64,000 nucleotides of DNA from NCBI RefSeq assembly GCF_026340655.1, contig NZ_JAPEOZ010000001.1:1550001-1614000 (forward strand), given 5' to 3'. The notes beneath the pieces were generated by a model. The model was not told the origin of the DNA and searched no databases. It saw only the letters and a list, made by a program, of their open reading frames with translations. Position 1 is the stretch's first letter; each line of letters opens with the position of its first letter. A program made the position numbers and the translations under genes. Source of the DNA: Streptomyces sp. NBC_01275. Its GTDB lineage: Bacteria; Actinomycetota; Actinomycetes; Streptomycetales; Streptomycetaceae. This document shows positions 39,995-47,768 of this stretch, piece by piece.

Positions 39995-40915
39995 TCAGCC
40001 CTTCAGTCCGGAGGTCGCCATTCCGTCGATGAGATAGCGCTGGAAGGCGAGGAAGAACAGCAGCACCGGCAGCAGCGCCACCAGCGACATGGCGATCAGC
40101 CCGCCGTAGTTGGCGGCGACGCCGTCGGAGTCGCGGAACATCGTCAGGCCGAGCGAGACGGTGTACTTGCCGGGCTCGTTGAGGTAGATCAGCGGGCCCA
40201 TGAAGTCGTTCCAGGCGTTGATGAAGGTGAAGATCGCGCTGGTGATGAGCGCGGGCCGGCACAGCGGCAGCACGATCGACCAGTAGATCCTCAGATGCCC
40301 GCACCCGTCGATCCGGGCGGCCTCGTCCAGCTCCCGGGGCAGGTTGCGCATGAACTGCACCATGAGGAAGACGAAGAACGCCTCCGTGGCCAGGTACTTG
40401 CCCAGGAGCAGCGGCACATAGGTGTTGATGAGCTCCAGCTTCTGGAACATCACGTACTGCGGGATGAGCAGCACGTGGTACGGCAGCAGCAGCGTGCCGA
40501 TCATCAGCGAGAACAGCAGGTTCCGGCCGGCGAACCTGATCTTGGCGAAGGCGTACGCGGTCAGCGAGCAGGAGATGAGGATGCCGGCGACGGAGCCCAG
40601 CGCGTAGAAGAGGGAGTTCTGGAAGAACGTCCAGATCGAGATGTCGGCGATGCCGTCGGCCAGGCCCTTGAAGTTGTCGAGGATGGGGCTGGTCGGGAAC
40701 AGGTCCAGGCTGTTGATGATGTTCTTGCTCGGCTTGAACGAGGCCCCGACGACCCACAGGACCGGGTAGAGCACGACGGCGAGGACCAGCAGGGAGCCGA
40801 GGTGCCAGACGAGTGAGCCGGCGCGCCTGCGGCCGAGGCCGGCCGACCTGTGCACGGTGGGTCGCTCGGCGGGTGGGCCGGCGGACGCGGTGGTCGGCGT
40901 GGTGGCGGCGCTCAT
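39995..40915 (-). CDS. Carbohydrate ABC transporter permease, MalG type
   Basis: Second inner-membrane permease of a CUT1-type sugar importer; 306 residues, six spans. The cytoplasmic EAA loop that contacts the ATPase is present (ELDEAARIDGCGHLRIYWSIVLPL region), and the C-terminal QRYLIDGMATSGLKG ending is typical. The ATG at 40915 overlaps the stop of the first permease gene (ATGA). No ATP-binding subunit is encoded in this operon; Streptomyces CUT1 importers often share the MsiK ATPase encoded elsewhere. Confidence 0.93.
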   Translation of the reverse strand: MSAATTPTTASAGPPAERPTVHRSAGLGRRRAGSLVWHLGSLLVLAVVLYPVLWVVGASFKPSKNIINSLDLFPTSPILDNFKGLADGIADISIWTFFQNSLFYALGSVAGILISCSLTAYAFAKIRFAGRNLLFSLMIGTLLLPYHVLLIPQYVMFQKLELINTYVPLLLGKYLATEAFFVFLMVQFMRNLPRELDEAARIDGCGHLRIYWSIVLPLCRPALITSAIFTFINAWNDFMGPLIYLNEPGKYTVSLGLTMFRDSDGVAANYGGLIAMSLVALLPVLLFFLAFQRYLIDGMATSGLKG

Positions 40916-41874
40916 CGGGTGTCCTCCGCGTTCTCGTAGTGCACCCACTTCTTCTGCGACCAGAAGAGGACGGCCGTCACCAGGGCCACGGCCAGCAGCA
41001 GCATCCAGGCCATCGCGGAGGCGAAGCCCATCTGGGCGTTCTTGAAGCCCTGCTGGTACAGGTAGCAGGTGTAGACGAGCGTGGCGTCGGCCGGGCCGCA
41101 GTAGGTGTTGGAGACGACGTAGGCCGAGCCGAAGATCTGGAAGGAGTGGATGGTCTCCAGCAGCACGTTGAAGAAGAGCACCGGGGAGATCATCGGAAGC
41201 GTGATGCTCCAGAACCGGCGCAGTGGCCCGGCGCCGTCCATCGCGGCGGCCTCGTACAGCTCCCTGGGCACCTGCTTGAGGCCGGCCAGGAAGATGACCA
41301 TCGGCGCGCCGAACTGCCAGACGGTGAGCGCGACCAGGCAGTACAGGATCCAGTCGGGGTTGCCGACCCAGCCGCCGACATGGACGCCGAATACCGACAG
41401 CGTACGGTCGACGACGGCGTCGTCGGAGAAGAGGGACCGCCAGACGAAGGCGACGGAGACGCTCGCGCCGATGAGCGAGGGGGCGTAGAAGGCGGCCCGG
41501 TAGAAGGCCTGTCCGCGCCGGCTCTGGGCGAGCAGCAGGGCCACGCCGAGCGCGAGCAGCAGCTTCAGGGGCGTGCCGATGACGACGTACTTCGCCGTCA
41601 CCTCGACCGACTTCTGCCAGCGTGGATCGTCGAACATCTTCGTGAAGTTGCCGAAGCCGATCCACTTCGGGCTGTTGAAGAGGTTGTAGTCGGTGAAGGC
41701 GAAGTAGAGCGAGGCGGCCATGGGGCCCGCGGTCAGGAGCAGGAAGCCCGCGATCCACGGGGACATGAAGAGATAGCCGGCGAGGTTCTCCCGCCGCCCC
41801 CGCCGCTTGTCGGCGGCGGGGGCGGCGGAGCGGGCCTTCCGGGCGGCGGGCGGAGATTCCTTGACGAGCGTCAC
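40912..41874 (-). CDS. Carbohydrate ABC transporter permease, MalF type
   Basis: First permease of the importer; about 320 residues and six spans. The EAA loop reads ELYEAAAMDGAGPLRRFWSITLPM. A GTG start at 41874 was chosen because GGGGAA lies 6 bp upstream; an in-frame ATG at 41910 would add 12 residues and is the alternative. The sequence CCCCATCGGG..CGTCAGG is repeated between the binding-protein stop and this start, a small duplication. Co-transcribed with its neighbours. Confidence 0.92.
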   Translation of the reverse strand: MTLVKESPPAARKARSAAPAADKRRGRRENLAGYLFMSPWIAGFLLLTAGPMAASLYFAFTDYNLFNSPKWIGFGNFTKMFDDPRWQKSVEVTAKYVVIGTPLKLLLALGVALLLAQSRRGQAFYRAAFYAPSLIGASVSVAFVWRSLFSDDAVVDRTLSVFGVHVGGWVGNPDWILYCLVALTVWQFGAPMVIFLAGLKQVPRELYEAAAMDGAGPLRRFWSITLPMISPVLFFNVLLETIHSFQIFGSAYVVSNTYCGPADATLVYTCYLYQQGFKNAQMGFASAMAWMLLLAVALVTAVLFWSQKKWVHYENAEDTR

Positions 41875-41917
41875 AGTCGGTTCCCCATCGGGCGTCAGGT
41901 GGTTCCCCATCGGGGCG

Positions 41918-43204
41918 TCAGGCCTGGAAAGCGGCCTCGGACTCGTCGAAGAGCTGCTTCACCGCGTCGGAGACCTTGAGCTTGCCGAGGCTCATGTCGC
42001 CGGCGATGCGCAGGAACGCGGCCTCGACGGTGTCGGCGCCGGACGGGTGCGGGGTGATCGTGCCGAGGAGGCCGGCCTTGGCGGTGTCGACCTCGTACTG
42101 GGCGATCTCCTTGGCGACCGCGTCGGTCGGCTTGAACGCCTCGTACTGCTCGGTGGTGGCGAGGATGCCCCGGTCGTAGCCCATGATCTTGCCGACCTCG
42201 GGGTCGTGGACCATGAAGTCGATGAACTGGGCGACTTCCTTGGGGTGCGAGGTGCGCGCCGAGGCGCTGAGCATCAGGGAGGCGAGGTACTGGCCGGTGT
42301 CCTTGCCGTCCGTGGTGGGGATCGGGGCGAGACCGTAGGTGCTGTCGCCCTCCGCCGTGTAGCGGACGGTGAAGTTGTCCCAGGTGAACTCCGCCGCCGC
42401 GTGCCCCGCCGAGAGGGAGGACTTGGGGCGGTCCTGGGCGACGGTCTTCGGGTCGGTGATGACCCCGGCCTTGGTGAGGTTGTAGCCGTCCTGCCACCAC
42501 TCCGTCAGATCGGCCTTGTCGAAGCCGAGTCCGTCCTTGGTGAAGAACGCCTTTCCGTTCTGACGGAGATACAGGTCGTACAGGTACATGATGCTGAAGT
42601 AGCCCGTGTCCCCGGGGACCTTCGTCTTGTCATGGATCGTCTTGAGGGCCTTGAAGTAGTCGTCCCAGGTCCAGCCGGGGGTCGCCTCGACGCCCGCCTT
42701 CTCGAAGGCCTTCTTGTCGATGACCAGCGCCATGGTGTTGGAGCCGACCGGGACGCCCAGTTGCTTGCCGTCGACCTCGCCGACCTTGGTGACGCCGGCC
42801 CGGAAGTCGTCCAGGCTCAGATTACCCGCGTCCACCTGGGACTTGAGGTCGAGGAGAATGCCTCTCTTGTCGTACTTCCGAAGATAAGCGACGGCGTTCT
42901 GGAATACGTCCGGTGGATTTCCGCCGGCCGCCTGCGTCTGGAACTTCTCCCAGAAAGCGACATAGTCCTGAAAGTCGGTCTTCACCTTGATCTTCGGATA
43001 CTTCTTCTCGAAGAGCGCGATGGTCTGATTGATCTTCTTCGCGCGCTCCTCGGCACCCCACCAGGCGTAACGGATCGTCACCGTCCCGTTCCCGGAACCG
43101 CTGTCGCCTCCGCATCCCGTGGTCGCGGCCAGCCCGAGCGTGGCCGCGGAAGCTCCGGCCGCCTTCAGGATCGTTCGCCTCTCAACATTCCTGCTGGTCC
43201 CCAC
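41918..43204 (-). CDS. Sugar ABC transporter substrate-binding lipoprotein
   Basis: A 428-residue extracytoplasmic solute-binding protein of the CUT1/family 1 type. The signal peptide has a twin-arginine motif (ERRTILK) and ends in a lipobox-like LAATTGC, so it is probably a Tat-exported lipoprotein, as is common in Streptomyces. The body shows VTIRYAWWGAEERAKK, PPDVFQNAVAYL, and the Gly/Asp-rich sugar-binding helices. The GTG at 43204 has GGAGGG upstream. First gene of the operon; two LacI-type operator sequences lie 37-62 bp upstream. Confidence 0.93.
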   Translation of the reverse strand: MGTSRNVERRTILKAAGASAATLGLAATTGCGGDSGSGNGTVTIRYAWWGAEERAKKINQTIALFEKKYPKIKVKTDFQDYVAFWEKFQTQAAGGNPPDVFQNAVAYLRKYDKRGILLDLKSQVDAGNLSLDDFRAGVTKVGEVDGKQLGVPVGSNTMALVIDKKAFEKAGVEATPGWTWDDYFKALKTIHDKTKVPGDTGYFSIMYLYDLYLRQNGKAFFTKDGLGFDKADLTEWWQDGYNLTKAGVITDPKTVAQDRPKSSLSAGHAAAEFTWDNFTVRYTAEGDSTYGLAPIPTTDGKDTGQYLASLMLSASARTSHPKEVAQFIDFMVHDPEVGKIMGYDRGILATTEQYEAFKPTDAVAKEIAQYEVDTAKAGLLGTITPHPSGADTVEAAFLRIAGDMSLGKLKVSDAVKQLFDESEAAFQA

Positions 43205-43240
43205 AGTCGGACCCTCCCCGCAGCGTCGTTGCCGCTTACA

Positions 43241-43266
43241 TGAATCGTTTCAAGAAAGCGCTTGCT
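43241..43266 (-). promoter_or_regulatory. Two adjacent LacI-family operator-like sites upstream of the sugar operon
   Basis: TGAATCGTTTCA (43241-43252) matches the near-palindromic TGAAWCGWTTCA type of LacI-family operator. AGAAAGCGCTTGCT (43253-43266) carries the GAAAGCGCTTGC core of another such site. They abut each other 37-62 bp upstream of the binding-protein GTG, a position suitable for repression. No LacI-family regulator gene is present in the window. Confidence 0.65.
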
Positions 43267-43905
43267 GGCACAAGGTACGAGGGGGTTGAGGGAGCGTCAA
43301 TGATTCGGACAGGAATTTCTTGTGAGGCGGCTCTGCGGCGAGCGGGGGGTTTGGGGGCGACTCGGGGCGGGAGAGGGTGCGAAGTCGCTGGTGAGGGGGG
43401 CTTGTTCGGCGTCTCGAACGGATGGTCGGGGGTGAGGGGATGTGCGGAGCGGCTGAAATCCGCCTGGGTGGGCGGGTGTTGGGTGAGGGGTGAATGAGTG
43501 TTGGGCGAGTGTTGGGCGACGGGTGGGGCGGGGCTTGGGGTGACGGGTCGGGTGAGGTGTGGGGTGGGCGGGGGCGTGCGGGGTGGGCGTCGACTGGGGG
43601 TGTGCGGGGTGGGAGTTGGGGGCGTCGATTGGGGGTGGATGGGGGCTGAGGGGTAGGTGTGGGGCGTGGAGGGGCGGCGGGGGTGCACGGGCGTGGACGC
43701 GGGGGCGCGTGAGACACGTAGAGCTAGGGGATGCCACCGGGTGCGGGGCTGCGGTGCAGGCGTGGGCGTGGAGCGCAGGCAGGGGCGCGTGGAGCCGTGG
43801 AGCCACAGGGTGCCGCCGGGTGCGGCCGATTGGGCGTGTGGCGTGGGCGGGGGATGCCGGGGCCGGGGATGCCGGGGCGCGTGGGGGTCACGGGGTGGGT
43901 CTGGG

Positions 43906-44220
43906 GAGACTCCTGGTCGCGCGGTGCCACTCGGTGCAGGCGGGGCCTGTGGCGCGGGCCACGGACGCCGGAGGCGTGTGAGGCCGCGGGGGTCACGGGG
44001 TGGGGCCGGGGAGACTCCAGGTCGCGCGGTGCCACTCGGTGCAGGCGGGGCCTGTGGCGCGGGCCACGGACGCCGGAGGCGTGTGAGGCCGCGGGGGTCA
44101 CGGGGTGGGGCCGGGGAGACTCCAGGTCGCGCGGTGCCACTCGGTGCAGGCGGGGCCTGTGGCGCGGGCCACGGACGCCGGAGGCGTGTGAGGCCGCGGG
44201 GGTCACGGGGTGGGGCCGGG
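43906..44220. repeat. Three 105-bp tandem repeats
   Basis: Copies start GAGACTCC at 43906, 44011 and 44116. The second and third are identical over the compared length; the first differs at the position after GAGACTCC (TGG instead of AGG). The unit of 35 codons keeps all frames open. The array lies in the G-rich non-coding region beside tRNA-Val copy 2. Confidence 0.92.
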
Positions 44221-44347
44221 GAGGCGTGAGGTCGGGCGGTGCACTCGGTGCCACCTGGTGCGGGCGGGCGGGGACCGGCGGGGACTGGTAGCAGGGCCCG
44301 GGGTGGGAGGCGGCCGGCGATCGAGTCGGCGGCGGGCGGCACGAACG

Positions 44348-44385
44348 ACGGCGGCCCGTCTGCACTTTCGCAGACGGGCCGCCGT
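44348..44385 (-). terminator. 16-bp perfect hairpin downstream of tRNA-Val copy 2
   Basis: ACGGCGGCCCGTCTGC (44348-44363) and GCAGACGGGCCGCCGT (44370-44385) are exact complements with a 6-base loop, 8 bp from the 3' end of the tRNA gene on the minus strand. Confidence 0.85.
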
Positions 44386-44392
44386 TTCGGGG

Positions 44393-44464
44393 TGGGCGAT
44401 ACTGGGTTCGAACCAGTGACCTCTTCGGTGTGAACGAAGCGCTCTTCCACTGAGCTAATCGCCC
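44393..44464 (-). tRNA. tRNA-Val (anticodon CAC), copy 2
   Basis: A 72-nt tRNA on the minus strand with the same arms as the copy at 33.6 kb: acceptor GGGCGAT/ATCGCCC, anticodon loop TTCACAC, T arm CTGGTTCGAACCCAG, discriminator A and no encoded CCA. It differs only by one D-arm base. Both copies point the same way and bracket about 10.8 kb. Confidence 0.95.
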
Positions 44465-44542
44465 GGACGCAGGAAGAACATTACCCCATGTCAGGGGGTG
44501 CCTGTGACCAGGACCGGCCGGCCCCCGCACCCCCGGCGCGGC

Positions 44543-45004
44543 TCACTGGTCCTTGATCTTCCAGGGCATCTCGAAGCCGAACTTCCACAGGTAGACCCCC
44601 ACGAGGGCCGCGATGATCACGAGGCCGATCGCGGTCAGGGTGATGTTGCGACGCCTGACCCTCGGGTCGAGGGCGCGCTGGGCGGCCTCGGTGACCTTGC
44701 GCTTGGTCCAGCGCAGCACCAGCTGGGCCCAGACGAACTCGGTCGCCCAGATCGCCATGCCGCCGAAGATCACGACCCAGCCGGGTCCGGGCAGCGGCAG
44801 CATGATGACGCCGGCGACCACCACGGCCAGGCCGAGCACGAAGACGCCGACCTGCCAGCTCAGGTGGAGCATGCGGCGCGCCTTGACGAATTCCGGCGCC
44901 TTGGAGCCGAGCCCCTGCCCGGGCGGCTCCTGCGCCGCTCCGTCCGCCTTCGCCCCGTCCGCCGTCATGGTGACCTCGCCGGGCTCGTCACTCCCCGTAT
45001 TCAT
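44543..45004 (-). CDS. PGPGW-motif membrane protein (TIGR02611 family)
   Basis: A 153-residue membrane protein. After a disordered N-terminus come two hydrophobic segments around VGVFVLGLAVVVAGVIMLP and the characteristic LPLPGPGWVVIFGGMAIWA, then a basic segment and a last span near the C-terminus. This is the PGPGW/TIGR02611 family of actinobacterial proteins of unknown role. The ATG at 45004 begins MNTGSDEPGE; a later in-frame ATG near 44968 is possible. It is divergent from ssgB, with 191 bp between. Confidence 0.85.
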   Translation of the reverse strand: MNTGSDEPGEVTMTADGAKADGAAQEPPGQGLGSKAPEFVKARRMLHLSWQVGVFVLGLAVVVAGVIMLPLPGPGWVVIFGGMAIWATEFVWAQLVLRWTKRKVTEAAQRALDPRVRRRNITLTAIGLVIIAALVGVYLWKFGFEMPWKIKDQ

Positions 45005-45195
45005 ACACCCAGACCCTACCCGAGAGATTCCAGTCACCGGAATGGTGGCACTTCTCGAACGCACCCTCGGCCGGAAGAGTTACGTAAAGACACGCAAAAC
45101 ACTCAGAGGGGTTTACAACGGCACCGTAGGTGGCATGTCGATTTCGCCGACGTGCGAATCCCCGAGCGCACACTGAGCGAAAGGCCCTGGCGCTT

Positions 45196-45609
45196 ATGAA
45201 CACCACGGTCAGCTGCGAGCTGCACCTGCGCCTCGTTGTGTCGAGCGAGTCCTCCCTGCCTGTCCCCGCAGGCCTGCGGTACGACACGGCCGACCCCTAC
45301 GCCGTGCACGCCACCTTCCACACCGGAGCCGAGGAAACCGTCGAGTGGGTGTTCGCCCGTGATCTCCTCGCGGAGGGCCTGCATCGGCCCACGGGCACCG
45401 GCGACGTCCGTGTCTGGCCGTCGCGCAGTCACGGTCAGGGCGTCGTCTGCATCGCCCTGAGCTCTCCTGAGGGCGAGGCCCTGCTCGAGGCCCCTGCGCG
45501 GGCTCTGGAGTCCTTCCTGAAGCGAACGGACGCAGCCGTGCCCCCGGGCACGGAACACCGGCATTTCGATCTCGACCAAGAGCTCTCGCACATCCTGGCG
45601 GAAAGCTAG
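45196..45609 (+). CDS. ssgB: Sporulation-specific cell division protein SsgB
   Basis: SsgA-like protein of 137 residues, the length of SsgB. In Streptomyces SsgB recruits FtsZ to future septum sites in aerial hyphae, so it is needed for spore formation. The sequence MNTTVSCELHLRLVVSSES, then SLPVPAGLRYDTADPYAV and EWVFARDLLAEGL, fits this highly conserved member better than other SALPs. The ATG at 45196 is preceded by GAAAGG at some distance. Followed by an imperfect 18-bp hairpin. Its presence is the strongest marker that the organism is a sporulating streptomycete. Confidence 0.95.
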   Translation: MNTTVSCELHLRLVVSSESSLPVPAGLRYDTADPYAVHATFHTGAEETVEWVFARDLLAEGLHRPTGTGDVRVWPSRSHGQGVVCIALSSPEGEALLEAPARALESFLKRTDAAVPPGTEHRHFDLDQELSHILAES

Positions 45610-45673
45610 GGCGGAGCTCACACCGAGCTGCCCGGCGCCGTCCACTCGGGGAGACGGCTCGGGCTGAGACAAC

Positions 45674-45688
45674 CGCATACGGTATGCG
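45674..45688. promoter_or_regulatory. 15-bp perfect palindrome downstream of ssgB
   Basis: CGCATAC-G-GTATGCG is a perfect 7+1+7 palindrome. It lies 65 bp after ssgB, about 220 bp upstream of the CGNR zinc-finger gene, and directly abuts the terminator hairpin. It may be an operator or part of the terminator; no consensus was recognised. Confidence 0.4.
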
Positions 45689-45727
45689 CCGACGCCGCGC
45701 CACGGTCATCCGTGGGGCGGCGTCGGC
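45688..45727 (+). terminator. 18-bp hairpin with one mismatch after ssgB
   Basis: GCCGACGCCGCGCCACGG (45688-45705) pairs with CCGTGGGGCGGCGTCGGC (45710-45727) except at one position, around loop TCAT, 79 bp beyond the ssgB stop. No U-tract follows. Confidence 0.7.
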
Positions 45728-45905
45728 GTGCGTGCCGGGCATACGGGGCGTGGGGTACGGGTGAGGCGGGCGGAGCCCACGAGACGTACGGCCGGGTCTC
45801 CCCCGCCGTCCCCGCATCGACTGACCGTGGCCTGACGGCCCGGGGCGGCTACCATCGGCCAGCATCGGCGGGCGTCCGCCCGACCCCCAGGCCAGGGAGC
45901 GAAAC

Positions 45906-46466
45906 GTGCTGATCACCCACGACACCCGGTGTGCGCTCGATGCCGTGGTGGATCTGGTGAACACCGCCCCGGAGGACGACACGACGCCGGACACGCTGAC
46001 GGATGTCGCCGCCCTCGCGGATTTCGTGCGAAAGCACGAGATCAGCGACGTCGGCGTGCTCTCCGAGTTCGACCTGTCCGCCGTGCGCAAGATCCGTGGC
46101 CGGTTCGCAGGCGTCTTCGCGGCGTCGGACGCCCGCGGCGCGGCCAGGCTGATCAACGAGCTGGTGGCCGCCGCCGGCACCACACCGCAGCTCACCGATC
46201 ACGACGGCTACGACTGGCATGTGCACTACTTCGCGCCCGGCGCCTCCATCGCGGACCACCTGGCGGCCGACTGCGGGATGGCGCTGGCGTTCTTCGTGGT
46301 CGCCGGGGAGCAGGAGCGGCTGCGGCGCTGCGAGGCCCCGGACTGCCGGCGCGCCTTCGTCGACCTCTCCCGCAACCGCTCCCGCCGCTACTGCGACAGC
46401 CGCACCTGCGGCAACCGCCTCCACGTCGCCGCCTACCGCGCGCGCCGCAAGGAAGCGGCGGGCTGA
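45906..46466 (+). CDS. CGNR zinc-finger / ABATE-domain protein
   Basis: A 186-residue putative transcription regulator. The N-terminal 130 residues are a helical ABATE-type domain with CALDAVVDLVNTAP near the start. The C-terminus holds the CGNR zinc finger: CEAPDCRRAF followed by YCDSRTCGNRLHVAAYRARR, giving the C-x4-C and C-x4-CGNR spacing. The start is GTG at 45906 with GGGAG upstream. Such proteins are thought to bind DNA; the ligand and target are unknown. A tandemly repetitive 3' region follows. Confidence 0.92.
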   Translation: MLITHDTRCALDAVVDLVNTAPEDDTTPDTLTDVAALADFVRKHEISDVGVLSEFDLSAVRKIRGRFAGVFAASDARGAARLINELVAAAGTTPQLTDHDGYDWHVHYFAPGASIADHLAADCGMALAFFVVAGEQERLRRCEAPDCRRAFVDLSRNRSRRYCDSRTCGNRLHVAAYRARRKEAAG

Positions 46467-47082
46467 GCAGCCCCGGGCTGCGGCGGGCTGAGGAAACAGC
46501 AGGACAGGGGTCGGCGGCGGGCCGAGGAGAGCGCAGGCCGAGGAGGCTGCCGACCGAGGAGACCGCAGTGGGCGGCCCGCCATGGATCGCTGACGCCTTC
46601 ACAAGCAGCCCGCGCAGTCGCTGCCGCCCGCCGCCCCTCGATGCCGACGCGGCCCCGGCGGGTGGCGCCGGGGACCGCGGGTACGGCTCACAGCAGCAGC
46701 AGGTCATGCAGCGAAGCCATGAGCAGAAGACACCCGATCACCGCCAGAAAGATCATCAGCGGTGGCTGGGAAAGGGCGAAGAGGCACCCGCGCGGCTCGT
46801 CCTGCGGCGGCGCGGCGTCGCTCTGTGTCGTGTCCAGCATCTCGCGGGCGATGATGACGTAGACCGCGCCCCCCGCGCGATCAACACGCTCGGTTTGAGC
46901 GGGAGTGCGCCGGATTCCGTGGCGTCGGTGCAGGCCGTGATCGTTTCCGCGCGCGGACGGGCCGACTGTGTCGTTTCCACCGCGGGGTCGGCCACAAGGT
47001 CAGCTACAGGGTCATCAGCGAGGTCGGCGCTCTGTGCAGGGCCGACGCGGGTGCAGCGCCGCTTCCCGTGCGGTTCGGCCCT
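46467..47082. other. Region between CGNR gene and the next membrane-protein gene
   Basis: The first 150 bp are degenerate GAGGA/GGCTGAG repeats behind the CGNR stop codon. A small membrane-protein ORF is supported at 46688-46840 on the minus strand. Upstream of it on the same strand, another frame (46756-46995) looks partly coding and may be the displaced 5' part of the same gene. The rest shows nothing recognisable. Confidence 0.55.
46688..46840 (-). CDS. Small membrane protein, 50 residues
   Basis: MLDTTQSDAAPPQDEPRG begins an acidic, Pro-rich head; a single hydrophobic segment follows (PPLMIFLAVIGCLLLMASLH) and the protein ends in four leucines. Codon choice is strongly GC-biased at third positions, as in real genes here. 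The ribosome-binding site is poor. The same frame continues upstream as VYVIIARE, while the frame two bases away carries PLKPSVLIARG, so the gene may have been longer and broken at the GGGGGGCGCGG tract near 46864-46874. No function can be given. Confidence 0.5.
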   Translation of the reverse strand: MLDTTQSDAAPPQDEPRGCLFALSQPPLMIFLAVIGCLLLMASLHDLLLL

Positions 47083-47532
47083 TCATATGCCGTGCTTCTT
47101 CAGGATGGCCTCGATGTCGCTGAAGTCGTCGGAACCGCCCTGGGCGCGGGGTGCGGCGGCGGGACGAGCCGTCGGGCGGGCCGACTGGCCGAGGGACGGC
47201 GCCGAGGCGGCCGGGGCGATCGCGTCGGTCTGCGCGGAGCGGGCGGCCGCTCTGCGCTCCTTGCGGGTGCCGACGCCGCGGCGGCGCTCCAGGGCGCGCG
47301 TGCTCGCGAACAGGGCCCAGGCCCCGCCCAGGACGGCGAAGCCCGCCCAGGCGGTGGGGCTGAAGGCGGTGTCGGCCGCCCACTCGACGATCCCGGTCAT
47401 CACGAGGCCCAGGGGCACCAGGGCATAGGCCGCGATGCGGGCGGCGGCCAGGAAGCGTTTGCGGTAGGCCGTGACCACCGCGATGCCCAGGCCGGCCGCG
47501 GCAACAGCGGAACAGACGGTCTCGGCAATCAT
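47083..47532 (-). CDS. Uncharacterised membrane protein
   Basis: A 149-residue protein with three probable spans (around residues 4-22, 33-51 and 62-78), then a basic, Arg/Ala-rich cytoplasmic tail. It ends with the acidic-helical motif DDFSDIEAILKKHGI, which looks like a conserved short interaction tail. The ATG at 47532 was chosen because GGAGG lies 6 bp upstream; an earlier in-frame start lacks one. It is divergent from the DsbA-like gene. Confidence 0.78.
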   Translation of the reverse strand: MIAETVCSAVAAAGLGIAVVTAYRKRFLAAARIAAYALVPLGLVMTGIVEWAADTAFSPTAWAGFAVLGGAWALFASTRALERRRGVGTRKERRAAARSAQTDAIAPAASAPSLGQSARPTARPAAAPRAQGGSDDFSDIEAILKKHGI

Positions 47533-47768
47533 CCGGTCCTCCACGCGGGTCATTCGTCAGGGCGGCGCTTCGTTCCTTCCATCCTGCACCTCCACACCGC
47601 TCACAAGCCATGCTCCGGCCGGACATCAGGGACATCTCCGGGTCGGCTCCTCCGCAGGTGCCGGCCGGGACAAGCCGAAGCCGTTCGGTGAGTGCAGAGG
47701 TGAGCGCGCAGGTGAGCGCAGAGCGGTCCGGATTGGGGTAGCCGGACCAGGGCTGGAAGACTGAGCCC

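Larger units (their letters stand above)
43205..44392. other. 1.2-kb region without a supportable gene, G-rich on the plus strand
   Basis: Only LacI-type operators (43241-43266), three 105-bp tandem repeats (43906-44220) and a tRNA terminator (44348-44385) are recognisable. From about 43330 to 44330 the plus strand is extremely G-rich with many GGGG runs. The long open frames through it encode Pro/Arg/Thr-rich or Gly/Arg-rich sequence and lack ribosome-binding sites; one starts inside the tRNA gene. It is treated as non-coding or decayed DNA. Confidence 0.75.

Noticed and set aside
43236..44450. Minus-strand ORF of 404 residues with three 35-residue Pro/Arg repeats
   Set aside because: It begins inside the tRNA-Val gene, lacks a ribosome-binding site, and its open frame is explained by the G-rich asymmetric DNA and the 105-bp tandem repeats.
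33569..44464. Integrative element using tRNA-Val as attB
   Set aside because: No integrase, excisionase or replication/transfer gene was found; only tRNA duplication and accessory-like cargo support mobility, so it is kept as a finding and not annotated as a mobile element.
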